Positions 1-8,233 of a stretch of 64,000 bases of DNA are shown here, one piece after another. The position numbers and the translations under genes were made by a program. Position 1 is the stretch's first letter; the number at the start of each line of letters is the position of its first letter. The stretch covers positions 310,001 through 374,000 of the forward strand of contig NZ_WUMV01000009.1 in assembly GCF_009826895.1 (NCBI RefSeq), in the 5' to 3' direction. The notes under the pieces are model-generated. The model saw nothing but the letters and a program-made list of their open reading frames with translations, ran no database searches and was not told the DNA's origin. This DNA comes from Stappia sediminis. GTDB taxonomy: Bacteria; Pseudomonadota; Alphaproteobacteria; Rhizobiales; Stappiaceae.

Positions 1-2434
1 CAGACAGCGAATACTGCCGCAGGAACTCCGGCGCGACGACGATGTCGATATGGGCTCCCGCCGCCCATTCCGGCAACGGCGAGCCATCAATCGAAACCAG
101 ATCGTATTTGGCGACGTCATCGGTCATATGCTCGGCTTTCGCCACCTTCACGCGGATGACGGGCGCATCGCCTTCGATGCGGTATTCATGCGCCAGACCA
201 TCCGTTTCGCCGCGCTCAAGCCGTGCCTTGTATTCTTCAGCCGTTATCAATGCCTGATAAGCCTCGATCCCTTTTTCCCGGTCCATGGGAAAGGGAAACG
301 GCCAGGGGTGCGGGGCGAGATTTGCCGGATAAACGGCGAGCGTCTGGTCTTCATATTTCAGAACGAGGTCGCGCTGCAGGTCGCGCGCGTTGACGGACGC
401 TTTCGCCGGACGGTAACCGCCGTCGTCCGAAATCTCTATGTCCCACCACCACTTCTTGATCGCGTTCAGGCCGCCATTGCCGACCATATCGTCAAGCTTC
501 GCGAGATAGGGAGCAGCAGCGGGAATGTTCATCGCCGCCCAGCGGAACGGGCGTTCCGCAAACAGACCTTCCAGGTTCCACGGGCAGGTTTTCATGCAGC
601 GCCCGCACATCGCCCCACCTTGCGTAGTGATGCGGTAGGTCGCGCATTTCTGGCTGTCTGACTTCCATATCTCATAGCCGTTGAACATCAGCTTCGGGCC
701 GGCCGTGATCGCGCCTGACGGGCATTCGCGCGCGCATTTGTTGCAGGCCTCGCAAAAGGCCTGCATGCCGAAGTCGATCGGCTTGTCATGGGCAAGCGGA
801 AGGTCCGTCGTCACCACGCCCGACTTCAGGCGCGGGCCGAGATAGGGGTTCAGGATCACTTCGCCGATACGGCTGACCTCGCCAAGCCCGGAAAGAAGCA
901 GAAGCGGCGGCTGCAGCACTTCGCCATCGAGTACCGTATGCGCCTTCGCCTTGTAGCCGAGGTTGCGGATCTGCTTCGCGATCACTCCGCCAAGCAGGGA
1001 AAACCGCAGATAGGCCCGCATGGACTGGGCGACCGATATCCAATCGTCGCCCGAAGCGCCCTCCATCGTCTCGTAGCCCTGATCGATGATCATGGAGATC
1101 GCCTGGTCGTGCGGCGGATCTATCGGCTCTCCCACGGCATCGTGCGAATACCAGGCCCAATCCGGACAGCGAGAGATGCCGACGGCGTCAACACCGAGAA
1201 AATAGCTTGCAGCCTTTATCCGCTCCGCATCACGAACCGGGTCGCGCCCGTCGCGCGCCACATCAGGCTCGGGATCGCCGTCCTGCAGGAGAACGAATGC
1301 GCCAAGCGCTCTCCTCTGCGCCATGGAGGGGGCGGATTTTCGCGCGTAATGCCCGTTCTTGGCACCTTCCTGAACGGCCTTTCCCATATCGCCGAATTGC
1401 GCGCGTGCGAACATGTCGGTGCGCTTCGGCACGCGGGCGACGCGTTGCTCGTCGATGAAGGTGGTGGGCTTTTCCACCCGCCTGAGCTTCTCGAAGGGAT
1501 GCTGCCCGTCGATATAGCGGCGGGTTGAGAAAGCCTCCCGATTGAAGGCGTTCCTGGCAAAACCCTTGCCCATCCACCATGCGGGACCTTTGGTCGTGAA
1601 CCATGGCTGTTCGGCAAGGCTTGCCAGCGGCTTGTCCGCCGCAAGCTCGAATTGCGTGGTTACGGCGGCGATGCCGAACCGGCTTCCGATATAGGGATTT
1701 ACGACTTCGCCTGCTTCCGCGGAAGCAAGGCCGGCGGCAACGGCAAGACGATTGAGATCGACATCCGACGACGTGCCGGTGTGCGCGCGGGACTCGTATC
1801 CGAGAAGCCGCAAATAATTGGCGATGACGACCGCCGTTTCGGACGCCCGCAGGCATGCGCGCGCTTCCTGCGCATCCATGATCCAGTCCGCACCCGGTTC
1901 ATCGGCTTTCGGATCGCGCGGAAATTCGTAGAGGAACACGATCGCATGCGTCTGCCCGGCGATAGTCGTCGGCGGCGCTTCCATGGACTCCTTCAGGTCC
2001 GCCATGATCATGTCGATGCCGGACGCGAGCGTCTTGGTCTGCCTGGTGCGCAGATCCTGCGCCAGTTTCCCGACGTTCGCGTTGTAACAAGGTTCGTCAA
2101 GAAGGGCATCGGCAGCCAATTCACAAACGCCGACCATCGACGCATCCGAGAAGTATCCGAACGCCTTCAGGTGATCGGAACGCTCCTGAGGGTCATCGGG
2201 ACACTCGGCCCTCACCTTGTTGACCAGCCCGTCGCGGATCGCGTCCAGCATCGCCTGATAGTCGCGCATGGCGTTGACGATCGAGGACGGCGCGTCAGCG
2301 CGCTCGAACGAAACGGGTTCGAATGGCGGCACCTTGCCAAGATCGGCAGGCGTTTCGTGTCGGCGCAGGCGCTCCATTGGGAACGGACCCATATGCACCG
2401 GCCTGTGCTTGTCTGAAAAAAATCGAAATCCCAT
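1..2434 (-). CDS. rdhA: Self-sufficient catabolic reductive dehalogenase, C-terminus cut by window edge
   Basis: Reading the minus strand from an ATG at 2434 gives an open frame (begins MGFRFFSDKHRPVHMGPFP) that continues off the window after about 811 codons. It carries a reductive dehalogenase domain with an 8Fe ferredoxin module: CEACNKCARECP near residues 561-571 and CGRCMKTCPWN near 610-620, with an extra upstream Cys near 597. After about residue 750 a flavin/NAD reductase domain starts (ends at the edge in RQYSL, the usual flavin-binding strand). No Tat signal is visible, so the enzyme should be cytoplasmic. Known family: corrinoid-dependent catabolic dehalogenases such as that of Nitratireductor pacificus, which fuse dehalogenase and NAD(P)H reductase and remove halogen from halophenols. 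It is the last gene of the minus-strand run from 6391 and is preceded by a stem-loop at 2471-2496. The substrate is not readable from sequence. Confidence 0.93.
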   Translation of the reverse strand, partial: MGFRFFSDKHRPVHMGPFPMERLRRHETPADLGKVPPFEPVSFERADAPSSIVNAMRDYQAMLDAIRDGLVNKVRAECPDDPQERSDHLKAFGYFSDASMVGVCELAADALLDEPCYNANVGKLAQDLRTRQTKTLASGIDMIMADLKESMEAPPTTIAGQTHAIVFLYEFPRDPKADEPGADWIMDAQEARACLRASETAVVIANYLRLLGYESRAHTGTSSDVDLNRLAVAAGLASAEAGEVVNPYIGSRFGIAAVTTQFELAADKPLASLAEQPWFTTKGPAWWMGKGFARNAFNREAFSTRRYIDGQHPFEKLRRVEKPTTFIDEQRVARVPKRTDMFARAQFGDMGKAVQEGAKNGHYARKSAPSMAQRRALGAFVLLQDGDPEPDVARDGRDPVRDAERIKAASYFLGVDAVGISRCPDWAWYSHDAVGEPIDPPHDQAISMIIDQGYETMEGASGDDWISVAQSMRAYLRFSLLGGVIAKQIRNLGYKAKAHTVLDGEVLQPPLLLLSGLGEVSRIGEVILNPYLGPRLKSGVVTTDLPLAHDKPIDFGMQAFCEACNKCARECPSGAITAGPKLMFNGYEIWKSDSQKCATYRITTQGGAMCGRCMKTCPWNLEGLFAERPFRWAAMNIPAAAPYLAKLDDMVGNGGLNAIKKWWWDIEISDDGGYRPAKASVNARDLQRDLVLKYEDQTLAVYPANLAPHPWPFPFPMDREKGIEAYQALITAEEYKARLERGETDGLAHEYRIEGDAPVIRVKVAKAEHMTDDVAKYDLVSIDGSPLPEWAAGAHIDIVVAPEFLRQYSLS

Positions 2435-2470
2435 TTTGCCGCTCGCGATCAGCCGCTCAACAAAGAATGA

Positions 2471-2496
2471 AGGCGGCGAAGTTTCCTCCGCCGCCT
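2471..2496 (-). terminator. GC-rich stem-loop between TRAP gene and rdhA
   Basis: An 8-bp perfect inverted repeat (AGGCGGCG at 2471-2478 and CGCCGCCT at 2489-2496, 10-nt loop) sits just after the stop of the TRAP gene on the minus strand and is followed by a T-rich stretch in that direction. It may be a terminator or attenuator that lowers rdhA expression relative to the upstream genes, or an mRNA-stabilising hairpin. Confidence 0.55.
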
Positions 2497-2519
2497 CGTA
2501 ATTTCTGCAAATCAGATAC

Positions 2520-3551
2520 CTACGAACCGCCGCTGTATTTGTCGATCAGCGAACGCGCCTGATCGACCAGCGCCTTGCCGTCCTTGCCGGCCTTGTCCAT
2601 TTCCGCCGCCCAGGCATCGATCAGCGGCGTCGCGGTGTCAACCCAGCGCTGCCTCTCCTCACCGTCGAGCATGTAGATGTTGTCGCCGGCTTTCTTGGCG
2701 ATCTCCAGGCCGGTAACGTCGCCCTCGTCCATCGCCTTGCCGAACAGGCCCGCGGTCTCGATGCCCGAGTTGTCGTCGATCACCTTCTTCAGGTCGTCCG
2801 GGAGATTGTCGTAGGACGACTGGTTCATGGCGAAGACGAAAGTGGCTGCATAAAGCCCGTGCTCGCCGGCAAATCCCGTATGATTGTCGACAAGCTCGGA
2901 GATTTTGAGCGGCACCGTCACCTCCCAGGGGATTGTCGCACCGTCGATAACGCCCTTTGAGAGCGATTCCGGTACGGCGGGAACCGGCATGCCGACTGGC
3001 GTTGCACCAAGTTCCTCAAGCATCTGGTTGATGACGCGCGTTGCGCCGCGCAGCTTGAGCCCGTTCAGGTCCTCAAGCTTCTGGACCGGCTGCTTGGAGT
3101 GAATGAGGCCCGGGCCATGGGTGTGCCAGGCAATCACCTTCACACCCTGGAACTCGTCCTGGCAGTGCTCCTCGCAGTATTCGTGGAACGCCTTGGAAGT
3201 CGCCTCCGCGTTCGTGACCATGAAGGGAAGCTCGAAGACTTCCGTGGAAGGGAAGCGGCCCGGCGTGTAGCCGATCACCGTCCAGATGAGATCGACGACG
3301 CCATCGCGCGCCTGATCGTAAAGCGACGGCGGCTTGCCGCCGAGCTGCATGGACGGATAATGCTCGACCTTGATGCGGCCGTTCGATTCTTCCATCACCT
3401 TTGCCGCCCAGGGCTCAAGCGCCTTGGCGGGAATGGTCGCCTGCGGCGGCAGCATCTGGTGCAGGCGCAGGGTCACGTCCTGCGCATAGGCATTTGCCGA
3501 AATGGCAATGCCGGCGGCAGCAGCCGCAAGCATGAGTGTCAGTTTCTTCAT
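2520..3551 (-). CDS. dctP: TRAP transporter substrate-binding protein, DctP family
   Basis: 343 residues when started at the ATG at 3551, which has GGGAGG upstream and gives a clear signal peptide (MKKLTLMLAAAAAG up to AYAQ, about 23 residues). The mature part has the DctP pattern: LRLHQMLPPQA at the start, a central LRGATRVINQMLEELGATPVGMP segment holding the conserved Arg that binds a substrate carboxylate, and typical length. It acts in the periplasm and delivers an organic acid to a TRAP permease. No small or large permease subunit (DctQ/DctM) lies beside it in the window, so it is an orphan here or partners lie beyond position 1. Its place between ring-attacking enzymes suggests it captures an aromatic acid, but this is inference. 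A longer frame begins at 3662 but lacks a good signal peptide. Confidence 0.93.
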   Translation of the reverse strand: MKKLTLMLAAAAAGIAISANAYAQDVTLRLHQMLPPQATIPAKALEPWAAKVMEESNGRIKVEHYPSMQLGGKPPSLYDQARDGVVDLIWTVIGYTPGRFPSTEVFELPFMVTNAEATSKAFHEYCEEHCQDEFQGVKVIAWHTHGPGLIHSKQPVQKLEDLNGLKLRGATRVINQMLEELGATPVGMPVPAVPESLSKGVIDGATIPWEVTVPLKISELVDNHTGFAGEHGLYAATFVFAMNQSSYDNLPDDLKKVIDDNSGIETAGLFGKAMDEGDVTGLEIAKKAGDNIYMLDGEERQRWVDTATPLIDAWAAEMDKAGKDGKALVDQARSLIDKYSGGS

Positions 3552-3595
3552 GGCTTTTCCTCCCATCGGGTCTTTTTCGTTCGTAACCTTGCCGG

Positions 3596-4567
3596 TCAGG
3601 ATTTCCTGTAGCCGGTGTCGATTATCGCGCTCCCACCTGCAAGGCGCGAGACACAGGTGCACATCCTGCGTTGTTCGCGCTTCTCCTCATCGGAGAAGAA
3701 TACGTCGCGATGGTCAAGCTCTCCGTTAAGCTCGACAATATCTACCGCGCAAAGTCCGCATTCTCCGCGAAGGCAGTCCCAGATCATATCCACACCCGCG
3801 GCATTGAGCGCATCAAGCAGAGACTGGTCGGAGGCGACATCCACACGCTTGCCGATTCCCGCGATTTCGACACTGAAAGGCACCTCCGGCCTCTCGCCCG
3901 AATCGCCGAAAACCTCAAAGCGCAGACGGCTCGACGGCCTGCCGGTCGCAGCCCAGGCGGCCTTCGCGGCATTCAGCATGCCGAGCGGACCGCAGATATA
4001 GGCCTCGCCATCCGGCGGCAGTTCGGCGAATTCGGCTGCAAGGTCGATACGCCGCCCTTCTTCGGATACGAAGAACTCGGCGTCGGTGCCCATCAGTTCC
4101 GAAAGCTCACCGGCAAACGCGAGTTCGCCGCGCGTGGAAGCCGCATAGGCGAGACGAACCGGCCTTGCCCGTACGCTCAAGGCCTTGGCCATGCCGTAGA
4201 TCGGCGTAATCCCGATGCCGCCTGCCAGCAGCAGATAGGACGAGGCGCGCCACGACAGCGCAAAGCGGTTTTCCGGCAACGTGATGCGCAGCCTGGCGCC
4301 CTCTACAAGGGTCCACATGAAGCGCGACCCGCCGCGGCTGTTTTCATGCCGCTTTACCGCAAGCCGGATATGGCCGGCATCACTTGAAACGCATGTGTAG
4401 GAGCGGATGGCGGGAGCGCCCTCGATCATGACCTCGACGGAGACATGCGAGCCTGGCTCAAAGGGCGGCAGCCCGCCTTCAACCGCGAATTCGATCAGCC
4501 TTATCCCGTCCGCTATCGACTGGGCGCGCGTGACGACGGCACCGCGCCACTCCTGCCTGCCCTTCAT
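3596..4567 (-). CDS. Phthalate dioxygenase reductase-type oxidoreductase (FMN, NADH, 2Fe-2S)
   Basis: 323 residues with the order FMN domain, NAD domain, plant-type ferredoxin. RSYT at 55-58 is the flavin-binding motif, GGIGITP at 116-122 binds the nicotinamide nucleotide, and the C-terminal ferredoxin has Cys at 265, 270, 273 and 303 (C-x4-C-x2-C-x29-C). This is the VanB-like layout that passes electrons from NADH to a Rieske oxygenase, almost certainly the one at 5345-6391 in the same operon. The dehalogenase at 1-2434 has its own fused reductase and should not need it. A strong AGGAGG lies 9 bases before the start. Only 24 bases separate it from the GntR gene upstream. Confidence 0.93.
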   Translation of the reverse strand: MKGRQEWRGAVVTRAQSIADGIRLIEFAVEGGLPPFEPGSHVSVEVMIEGAPAIRSYTCVSSDAGHIRLAVKRHENSRGGSRFMWTLVEGARLRITLPENRFALSWRASSYLLLAGGIGITPIYGMAKALSVRARPVRLAYAASTRGELAFAGELSELMGTDAEFFVSEEGRRIDLAAEFAELPPDGEAYICGPLGMLNAAKAAWAATGRPSSRLRFEVFGDSGERPEVPFSVEIAGIGKRVDVASDQSLLDALNAAGVDMIWDCLRGECGLCAVDIVELNGELDHRDVFFSDEEKREQRRMCTCVSRLAGGSAIIDTGYRKS

Positions 4568-4591
4568 CGCCGCGTTCCTCCTTTTTGCCTC

Positions 4592-5335
4592 TTATCCCGA
4601 AACAAGCATGAGGCCCGGAACCCGCGCCATCAGCTTGTGATCGTCCATGACGAAGTCGAGGTTCTGCCGGGCAAGGCGCGAATGCTCTCTCGCAACCGCT
4701 TCCGCACGCGCGCCTTCGCGCATCTCGATCGCGTGGGCGATCGCCCTGTGTTGAGCTTGGCCCACGACGAGCGAAGTGCGGAAGGCGGGAATATCAGGCT
4801 GCGCATTCAGGAAGGCGCTCGGGCCCGCAAACGGAAGGCGCATGACCCTGTCGATTTCGCGGGCGACGATTTCACTGCCGGAAAGCACCTTCAGGAGATC
4901 GTGGAACTCCGCGTTCATTTCCGCATAGCGCGGAAAATCGAATGCATCGCCGGGTCCGCTCACAACCTTGTCGATCTCCGCAAGTATCGCCTTCATCGAT
5001 ACAAGCCGCGACGGCGATATTCCGCGTTCCGCGGCAAGGCGCGCCGCCGTACCCTCAAGCACGCCGCGAAGTTCGATGGCGTCGACGATATCCGCCTCGC
5101 TGAAGGAGCGCACGGTATAGCCGCCGGAGGGTATGAGCTCCAGGATGCCTTCCTGTTCCAGGCGCGCAAGCCCGGCGCGGATAGGCGTACGCGACAGGCC
5201 GAGGCGCGCCGAAAGGTTGACCTCCGACAGGCGTTCGCCCGGCGATACCTCGCCGGAAAAGACCAGCTCGCGGATCCCGAGCACGGCCTTCAGCGTCTGC
5301 GAGGACGCCTTTTCGCTCGCCTTGCGCTGCGCCAT
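4592..5335 (-). CDS. GntR-family regulator with FCD ligand domain
   Basis: 247 residues. The N-terminal third is a winged helix-turn-helix (LSARLGLSRTPIRAGLARLEQEGILEL), followed by the all-helical FCD domain (ELRGVLEGTAARLAAERG, then EMNAEFHDLL with the metal/ligand-binding His, and AQHRAIAHAIEMREGA). FadR/VanR-type members commonly repress aromatic acid catabolism genes and are released by the substrate or an intermediate. The gene lies between the oxygenase (9 bases upstream) and its reductase, so it is probably autoregulated with the operon. Likely operator: the TGTATACA palindrome in the divergent promoter region at 6442. Effector unknown. Confidence 0.92.
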   Translation of the reverse strand: MAQRKASEKASSQTLKAVLGIRELVFSGEVSPGERLSEVNLSARLGLSRTPIRAGLARLEQEGILELIPSGGYTVRSFSEADIVDAIELRGVLEGTAARLAAERGISPSRLVSMKAILAEIDKVVSGPGDAFDFPRYAEMNAEFHDLLKVLSGSEIVAREIDRVMRLPFAGPSAFLNAQPDIPAFRTSLVVGQAQHRAIAHAIEMREGARAEAVAREHSRLARQNLDFVMDDHKLMARVPGLMLVSG

Positions 5336-5344
5336 CGTCCTCTC

Positions 5345-6391
5345 CTATTCGGCCGCGGCCTTTGCGGAATTTTCCTCAAGGATCATCTTGTCGATGAGTT
5401 TGCGCGCCCACATGGAGCCCGCATCGATATTGAGGTTGTAGAAGATATGGTCGGGATTTTCCTCGATTGCCTTCTGCTGGGCTTCAAGGATCAGTTCGTC
5501 TTCGCGGAAGATCGTTGCCACCCCTTCCCTGAGCTCATGCGTGCGCGCCTGCTCGCTCAGGCGATAATTGCGCGCGAATGCCCAGAAGTAATGGCAGGTA
5601 GACTCCGTTTCCGGCGTAATGGTGTTGAGAACGAAACCGTTCACCCCTTGCGAGCGGTCGCCGTCCGGCGCGCCCGTTCCCACCGGCGCCACGCCCACAT
5701 CGATCGCGATCGTTGCCGGCGCCTCGAAATTGATGATCTGCCAGCGATCGACATTGCCGGGTTTGCCAAGCTGCGCCCGCCAGAACGGGGGAGGATCGAT
5801 GTCCGCCATCCAGCGCGTGACGGTCGCGCGTCCCTCGCCATGGCTTACCGTAAACGGCGCTTCGGCCACGGCTCGGTTACCGATGGAAGAGCCGTGCACA
5901 TAGGTTTCATGCGTCAGGTCCATCAGGTTGTCGATGACCAGCCGGTAGTTGCACATGACGTGAATGACCTTGCCGTCCGCCGCCCACTTCGGATCGTCGT
6001 TCCAATGCAGGTCCGGCACGAGGTCCGGATCGGCGAGAGCGGGATCGCCCGGCCAGATCCAGATGAAGCGATGCCGCTCGACGACCGGAAAGCTGGTCAC
6101 GCATGCGGATGGATTGATGGTGTCCTGCGACGGCATGTATACACACCGGCCCGTATCATCGAACTCCAGGCCGTGATATCCACAAATGACGTTGTCACCG
6201 TGAAGCTCGCCCTTTGAAAGCGGGAGCAGACGATGCCAGCAGGCATCGGCCAGCGCGACGGCCGCCCCATCCTGCCTTCGATACATAACGACCGGTTTTC
6301 CGCAAATTTTTCGCGCCAGAAGGCTGCGCCCGACCTCGACATCCCAGGCAGCAGCATACCATGCGTTCAAGGGGAAGCTGTGCTCTTCCAT
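5345..6391 (-). CDS. Rieske non-heme iron oxygenase, vanillate/dicamba O-demethylase type
   Basis: 348 residues from the ATG at 6391, which follows GGGAGGG; the longer frame to 6511 has no ribosome site and overlaps the promoter region. The Rieske centre is C51-x-H53 and C70-x2-H73 (CWHR and CGYH). The catalytic iron site is DLTHETYVH with D158, H161 and H166. Length and layout match single-component-alpha oxygenases such as VanA and dicamba monooxygenase, which oxidise an aryl methoxy group and release formaldehyde. Electron partner: the reductase at 3596-4567. It is first in a five-gene minus-strand run that ends with the reductive dehalogenase, suggesting a methoxylated and halogenated aromatic substrate (inference). 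Ring hydroxylation or another demethylation cannot be excluded. Confidence 0.92.
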   Translation of the reverse strand: MEEHSFPLNAWYAAAWDVEVGRSLLARKICGKPVVMYRRQDGAAVALADACWHRLLPLSKGELHGDNVICGYHGLEFDDTGRCVYMPSQDTINPSACVTSFPVVERHRFIWIWPGDPALADPDLVPDLHWNDDPKWAADGKVIHVMCNYRLVIDNLMDLTHETYVHGSSIGNRAVAEAPFTVSHGEGRATVTRWMADIDPPPFWRAQLGKPGNVDRWQIINFEAPATIAIDVGVAPVGTGAPDGDRSQGVNGFVLNTITPETESTCHYFWAFARNYRLSEQARTHELREGVATIFREDELILEAQQKAIEENPDHIFYNLNIDAGSMWARKLIDKMILEENSAKAAAE

Positions 6392-6441
6392 GATCGGCCC
6401 TCCCGAATTTCCCCAGCCGATTGCCTTGGCAAGATACGGAC

Positions 6442-6449
6442 TGTATACA
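6442..6449. promoter_or_regulatory. Candidate GntR operator TGTATACA in divergent promoter
   Basis: A perfect 8-bp palindrome followed by TTTGTAC lies in the 182-bp gap between the divergent oxygenase (start 6391) and MetE-like gene (start 6574). FCD-type GntR regulators usually bind short palindromes of GT/AC type, so this fits the regulator encoded at 4592-5335. A second identical octamer lies at 6136-6143 inside the oxygenase gene. Binding is inferred only. Confidence 0.4.
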
Positions 6450-6573
6450 ATTTGTACCACCCAATTGCAAGGCTTCGCCAGATCGGCGAAACTGCCGCCC
6501 AAATGGCGCAAGGAGTCGTCCTGCCCGGCGCTTGCCTGCGATACACAATCAAATCAATCGGGAGGAGAGAGAC

Positions 6574-7695
6574 ATGACCGTTCCAAAGCCGCCCTATCGT
6601 GCAGACCATGTCGGCAGCCTGCTGCGGCCGGAAAGCGTGAAGGCCGCGCGCAAGAAGCGCTTCGAAGACAAGCAAATGTCGGCGGAAGAGCTTCGCGCCA
6701 TCGAGGACGACGCCATCCGCGACGTCGTGAAAATGCAGGAGGACATAGGCCTGCTGGCCGTTACCGACGGCGAATACCGCCGCTCCTGGTGGCATTACGA
6801 TTTTCTTGGCGCACTGACCGGTTACGAACTGGAGGAGCGCGAGGAAGGCGTTCAATTCCACGGGCAGAAACTGCGCCCGATCTACCCGACGATCAAGGGC
6901 AAGCTCGACTTTCCCGCCGACCATCCGCATGTGGAGCATTTCAGGTTCCTTGCGGGCGTGACGAAGGTAACGCCAAAGATCTCGATACCTGGCCCGAGCG
7001 TATGCCACTTCCGCACGCTGCCGGCCGACATCGCCCCGGCGGAATACAAGGACGTCGAGGTGCTGACCGCCGACATCGCCGCAACATACAAGAAGGCGGT
7101 GCAGACCTTTTATGACGCTGGCTGCCGTTACCTGCAGATGGACGACATCTTCTTCGCCTATCTCTGCGACCCCAAGCACCGCGCGGACAAGAAGGAGCAG
7201 GGCTTCGACCCCGACTGGCTGATCGACCGCTACGCCTGGATGATGCATGAGGCGATCAAGGACAGGCCGGACGACATGCTGATCGGAATGCACATGTGCC
7301 GCGGCAACTTTCGCTCGACCTATGCCGCGGAAGGCGGCTACGACCCGGCGGCGGACGCCGTCTTCAACAAGACGGGCGTCGACATCTTCTTCATGGAATA
7401 CGACACGGACCGCTCCGGGGGGCTTGAGCCCTTGCGCCTTCTCTCCAAGGGCAAGCAACGCGTGTTGCCGGGCTTCATCACCACGAAGACCGGCGATCTT
7501 GAAGATCTGGACGACCTGAAGCGGCACTTCGAGGAGGCCTCGAAATACGCCGATATCGACCAGCTCGGCATAGCGCCGCAATGCGGCTTCGCCTCAACGG
7601 AGGAAGGCAACCTCGTCACCTATGACGACCAGCGTCGCAAGCTGGAACTCGTCGTCAGGACGGCGGAAGCGATCTGGGGCGGGGTAGCCGCCTGA
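6574..7695 (+). CDS. Cobalamin-independent methionine synthase-like protein (MetE C-terminal domain only)
   Basis: 373 residues from the ATG at 6574, which follows GGAGGAGAG; the frame upstream is open but lacks a start signal. It is a stand-alone MetE C-terminal barrel (PYRADHVGSLLRP at the N-terminus is the usual opening). The zinc ligands of the family appear intact: H240-x-C242 (GMHMCRG), E275 (FMEYD) and C337 (PQCGFA). Full MetE is about 750 residues, so this is a half-length paralogue of the kind often found in catabolic clusters rather than the biosynthetic enzyme. It is divergent from the oxygenase operon, probably shares its control region, and ends at a terminator. A methyl or thiol transfer role tied to the methoxy substrate is possible but unproven. 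Confidence 0.88.
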   Translation: MTVPKPPYRADHVGSLLRPESVKAARKKRFEDKQMSAEELRAIEDDAIRDVVKMQEDIGLLAVTDGEYRRSWWHYDFLGALTGYELEEREEGVQFHGQKLRPIYPTIKGKLDFPADHPHVEHFRFLAGVTKVTPKISIPGPSVCHFRTLPADIAPAEYKDVEVLTADIAATYKKAVQTFYDAGCRYLQMDDIFFAYLCDPKHRADKKEQGFDPDWLIDRYAWMMHEAIKDRPDDMLIGMHMCRGNFRSTYAAEGGYDPAADAVFNKTGVDIFFMEYDTDRSGGLEPLRLLSKGKQRVLPGFITTKTGDLEDLDDLKRHFEEASKYADIDQLGIAPQCGFASTEEGNLVTYDDQRRKLELVVRTAEAIWGGVAA

Positions 7696-7718
7696 TCGCC
7701 GAAGTTGATACGAACCGG

Positions 7719-7751
7719 CAAGGGCGCAGCCATCTTGCGCCCTTGTTTCTT
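7719..7751 (+). terminator. Rho-independent terminator after MetE-like gene
   Basis: A 10-bp perfect stem (CAAGGGCGCA at 7719-7728 and TGCGCCCTTG at 7736-7745) with a 7-nt loop is followed by TTTCTT. It lies 23 bases after the MetE-like stop and touches the stop codon of the convergent PilZ gene, so it may serve both directions. Confidence 0.8.
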
Positions 7752-8046
7752 ATTCGACGAATTCGATCCGGTGCTGGGACTTCGGATGCAGGAACCTCAG
7801 CCCGTATCTGCATCCGTCCGACCAGACTATGACGGAGTAAAGCTGCGTATCGGACTGGGGGATCGACAGCGAAAACGTTCCCGAAATTTCAAGCGGCCCG
7901 TCGGTGCGGATTCCGCAACCGGTAACGCTCAGATTTTCGATCACGCATTCGATTTCCCGGTCACCGTCAATGATCCTGCCCGAAATTTCGCAATCGGCAC
8001 GGGGAATCTTGCGAGACTCGAGCCCGGCATTCGCTCCTTCGGCCAT
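7750..8046 (-). CDS. PilZ-domain protein
   Basis: 98 residues, essentially one PilZ domain. RKIPRADCE near residue 12 supplies the Arg-rich N-terminal c-di-GMP motif, and NLSVTGCGIRTDG near 38-50 is the (D/N)-x-S-x-x-G strand. Such small cytosolic proteins sense cyclic di-GMP and adjust motility or polysaccharide output, but no partner is indicated here. The first motif is shorter than the textbook R-x3-R (Arg 12 and Arg 16 can fill it), so binding is likely but untested. It is transcribed convergently with the MetE-like gene. The upstream 190 bases are AT-rich and may hold the promoter. Confidence 0.8.
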   Translation of the reverse strand: MAEGANAGLESRKIPRADCEISGRIIDGDREIECVIENLSVTGCGIRTDGPLEISGTFSLSIPQSDTQLYSVIVWSDGCRYGLRFLHPKSQHRIEFVE

Positions 8047-8233
8047 GGCCTTGCACCTCTATGATTAAAAAACCAATATTATTTACAGTTACAATAATTT
8101 CTCTACGTGAGGTTAAATTGAAAATTTCAAAGACCCCCCCTTGAAAAAGCAATTCGAATACAAACGAAATAGACCGGAACAAGGAACAGCGCCGACGTCC
8201 GAATTCCGTTTCGCGCCGACGTAGCCGGAAGGA

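Noticed and set aside
50-2416. Plus-strand frames of 203, 246 and 254 residues
   Set aside because: All are antisense to the reductive dehalogenase frame.
4445-6217. 590-residue plus-strand frame
   Set aside because: Arg/His-rich shadow of the reductase, GntR and Rieske genes on the minus strand; no motif and no start signal.
6367-7581. 404-residue minus-strand frame
   Set aside because: Antisense to the MetE-like gene, which has zinc ligands and a strong ribosome site.
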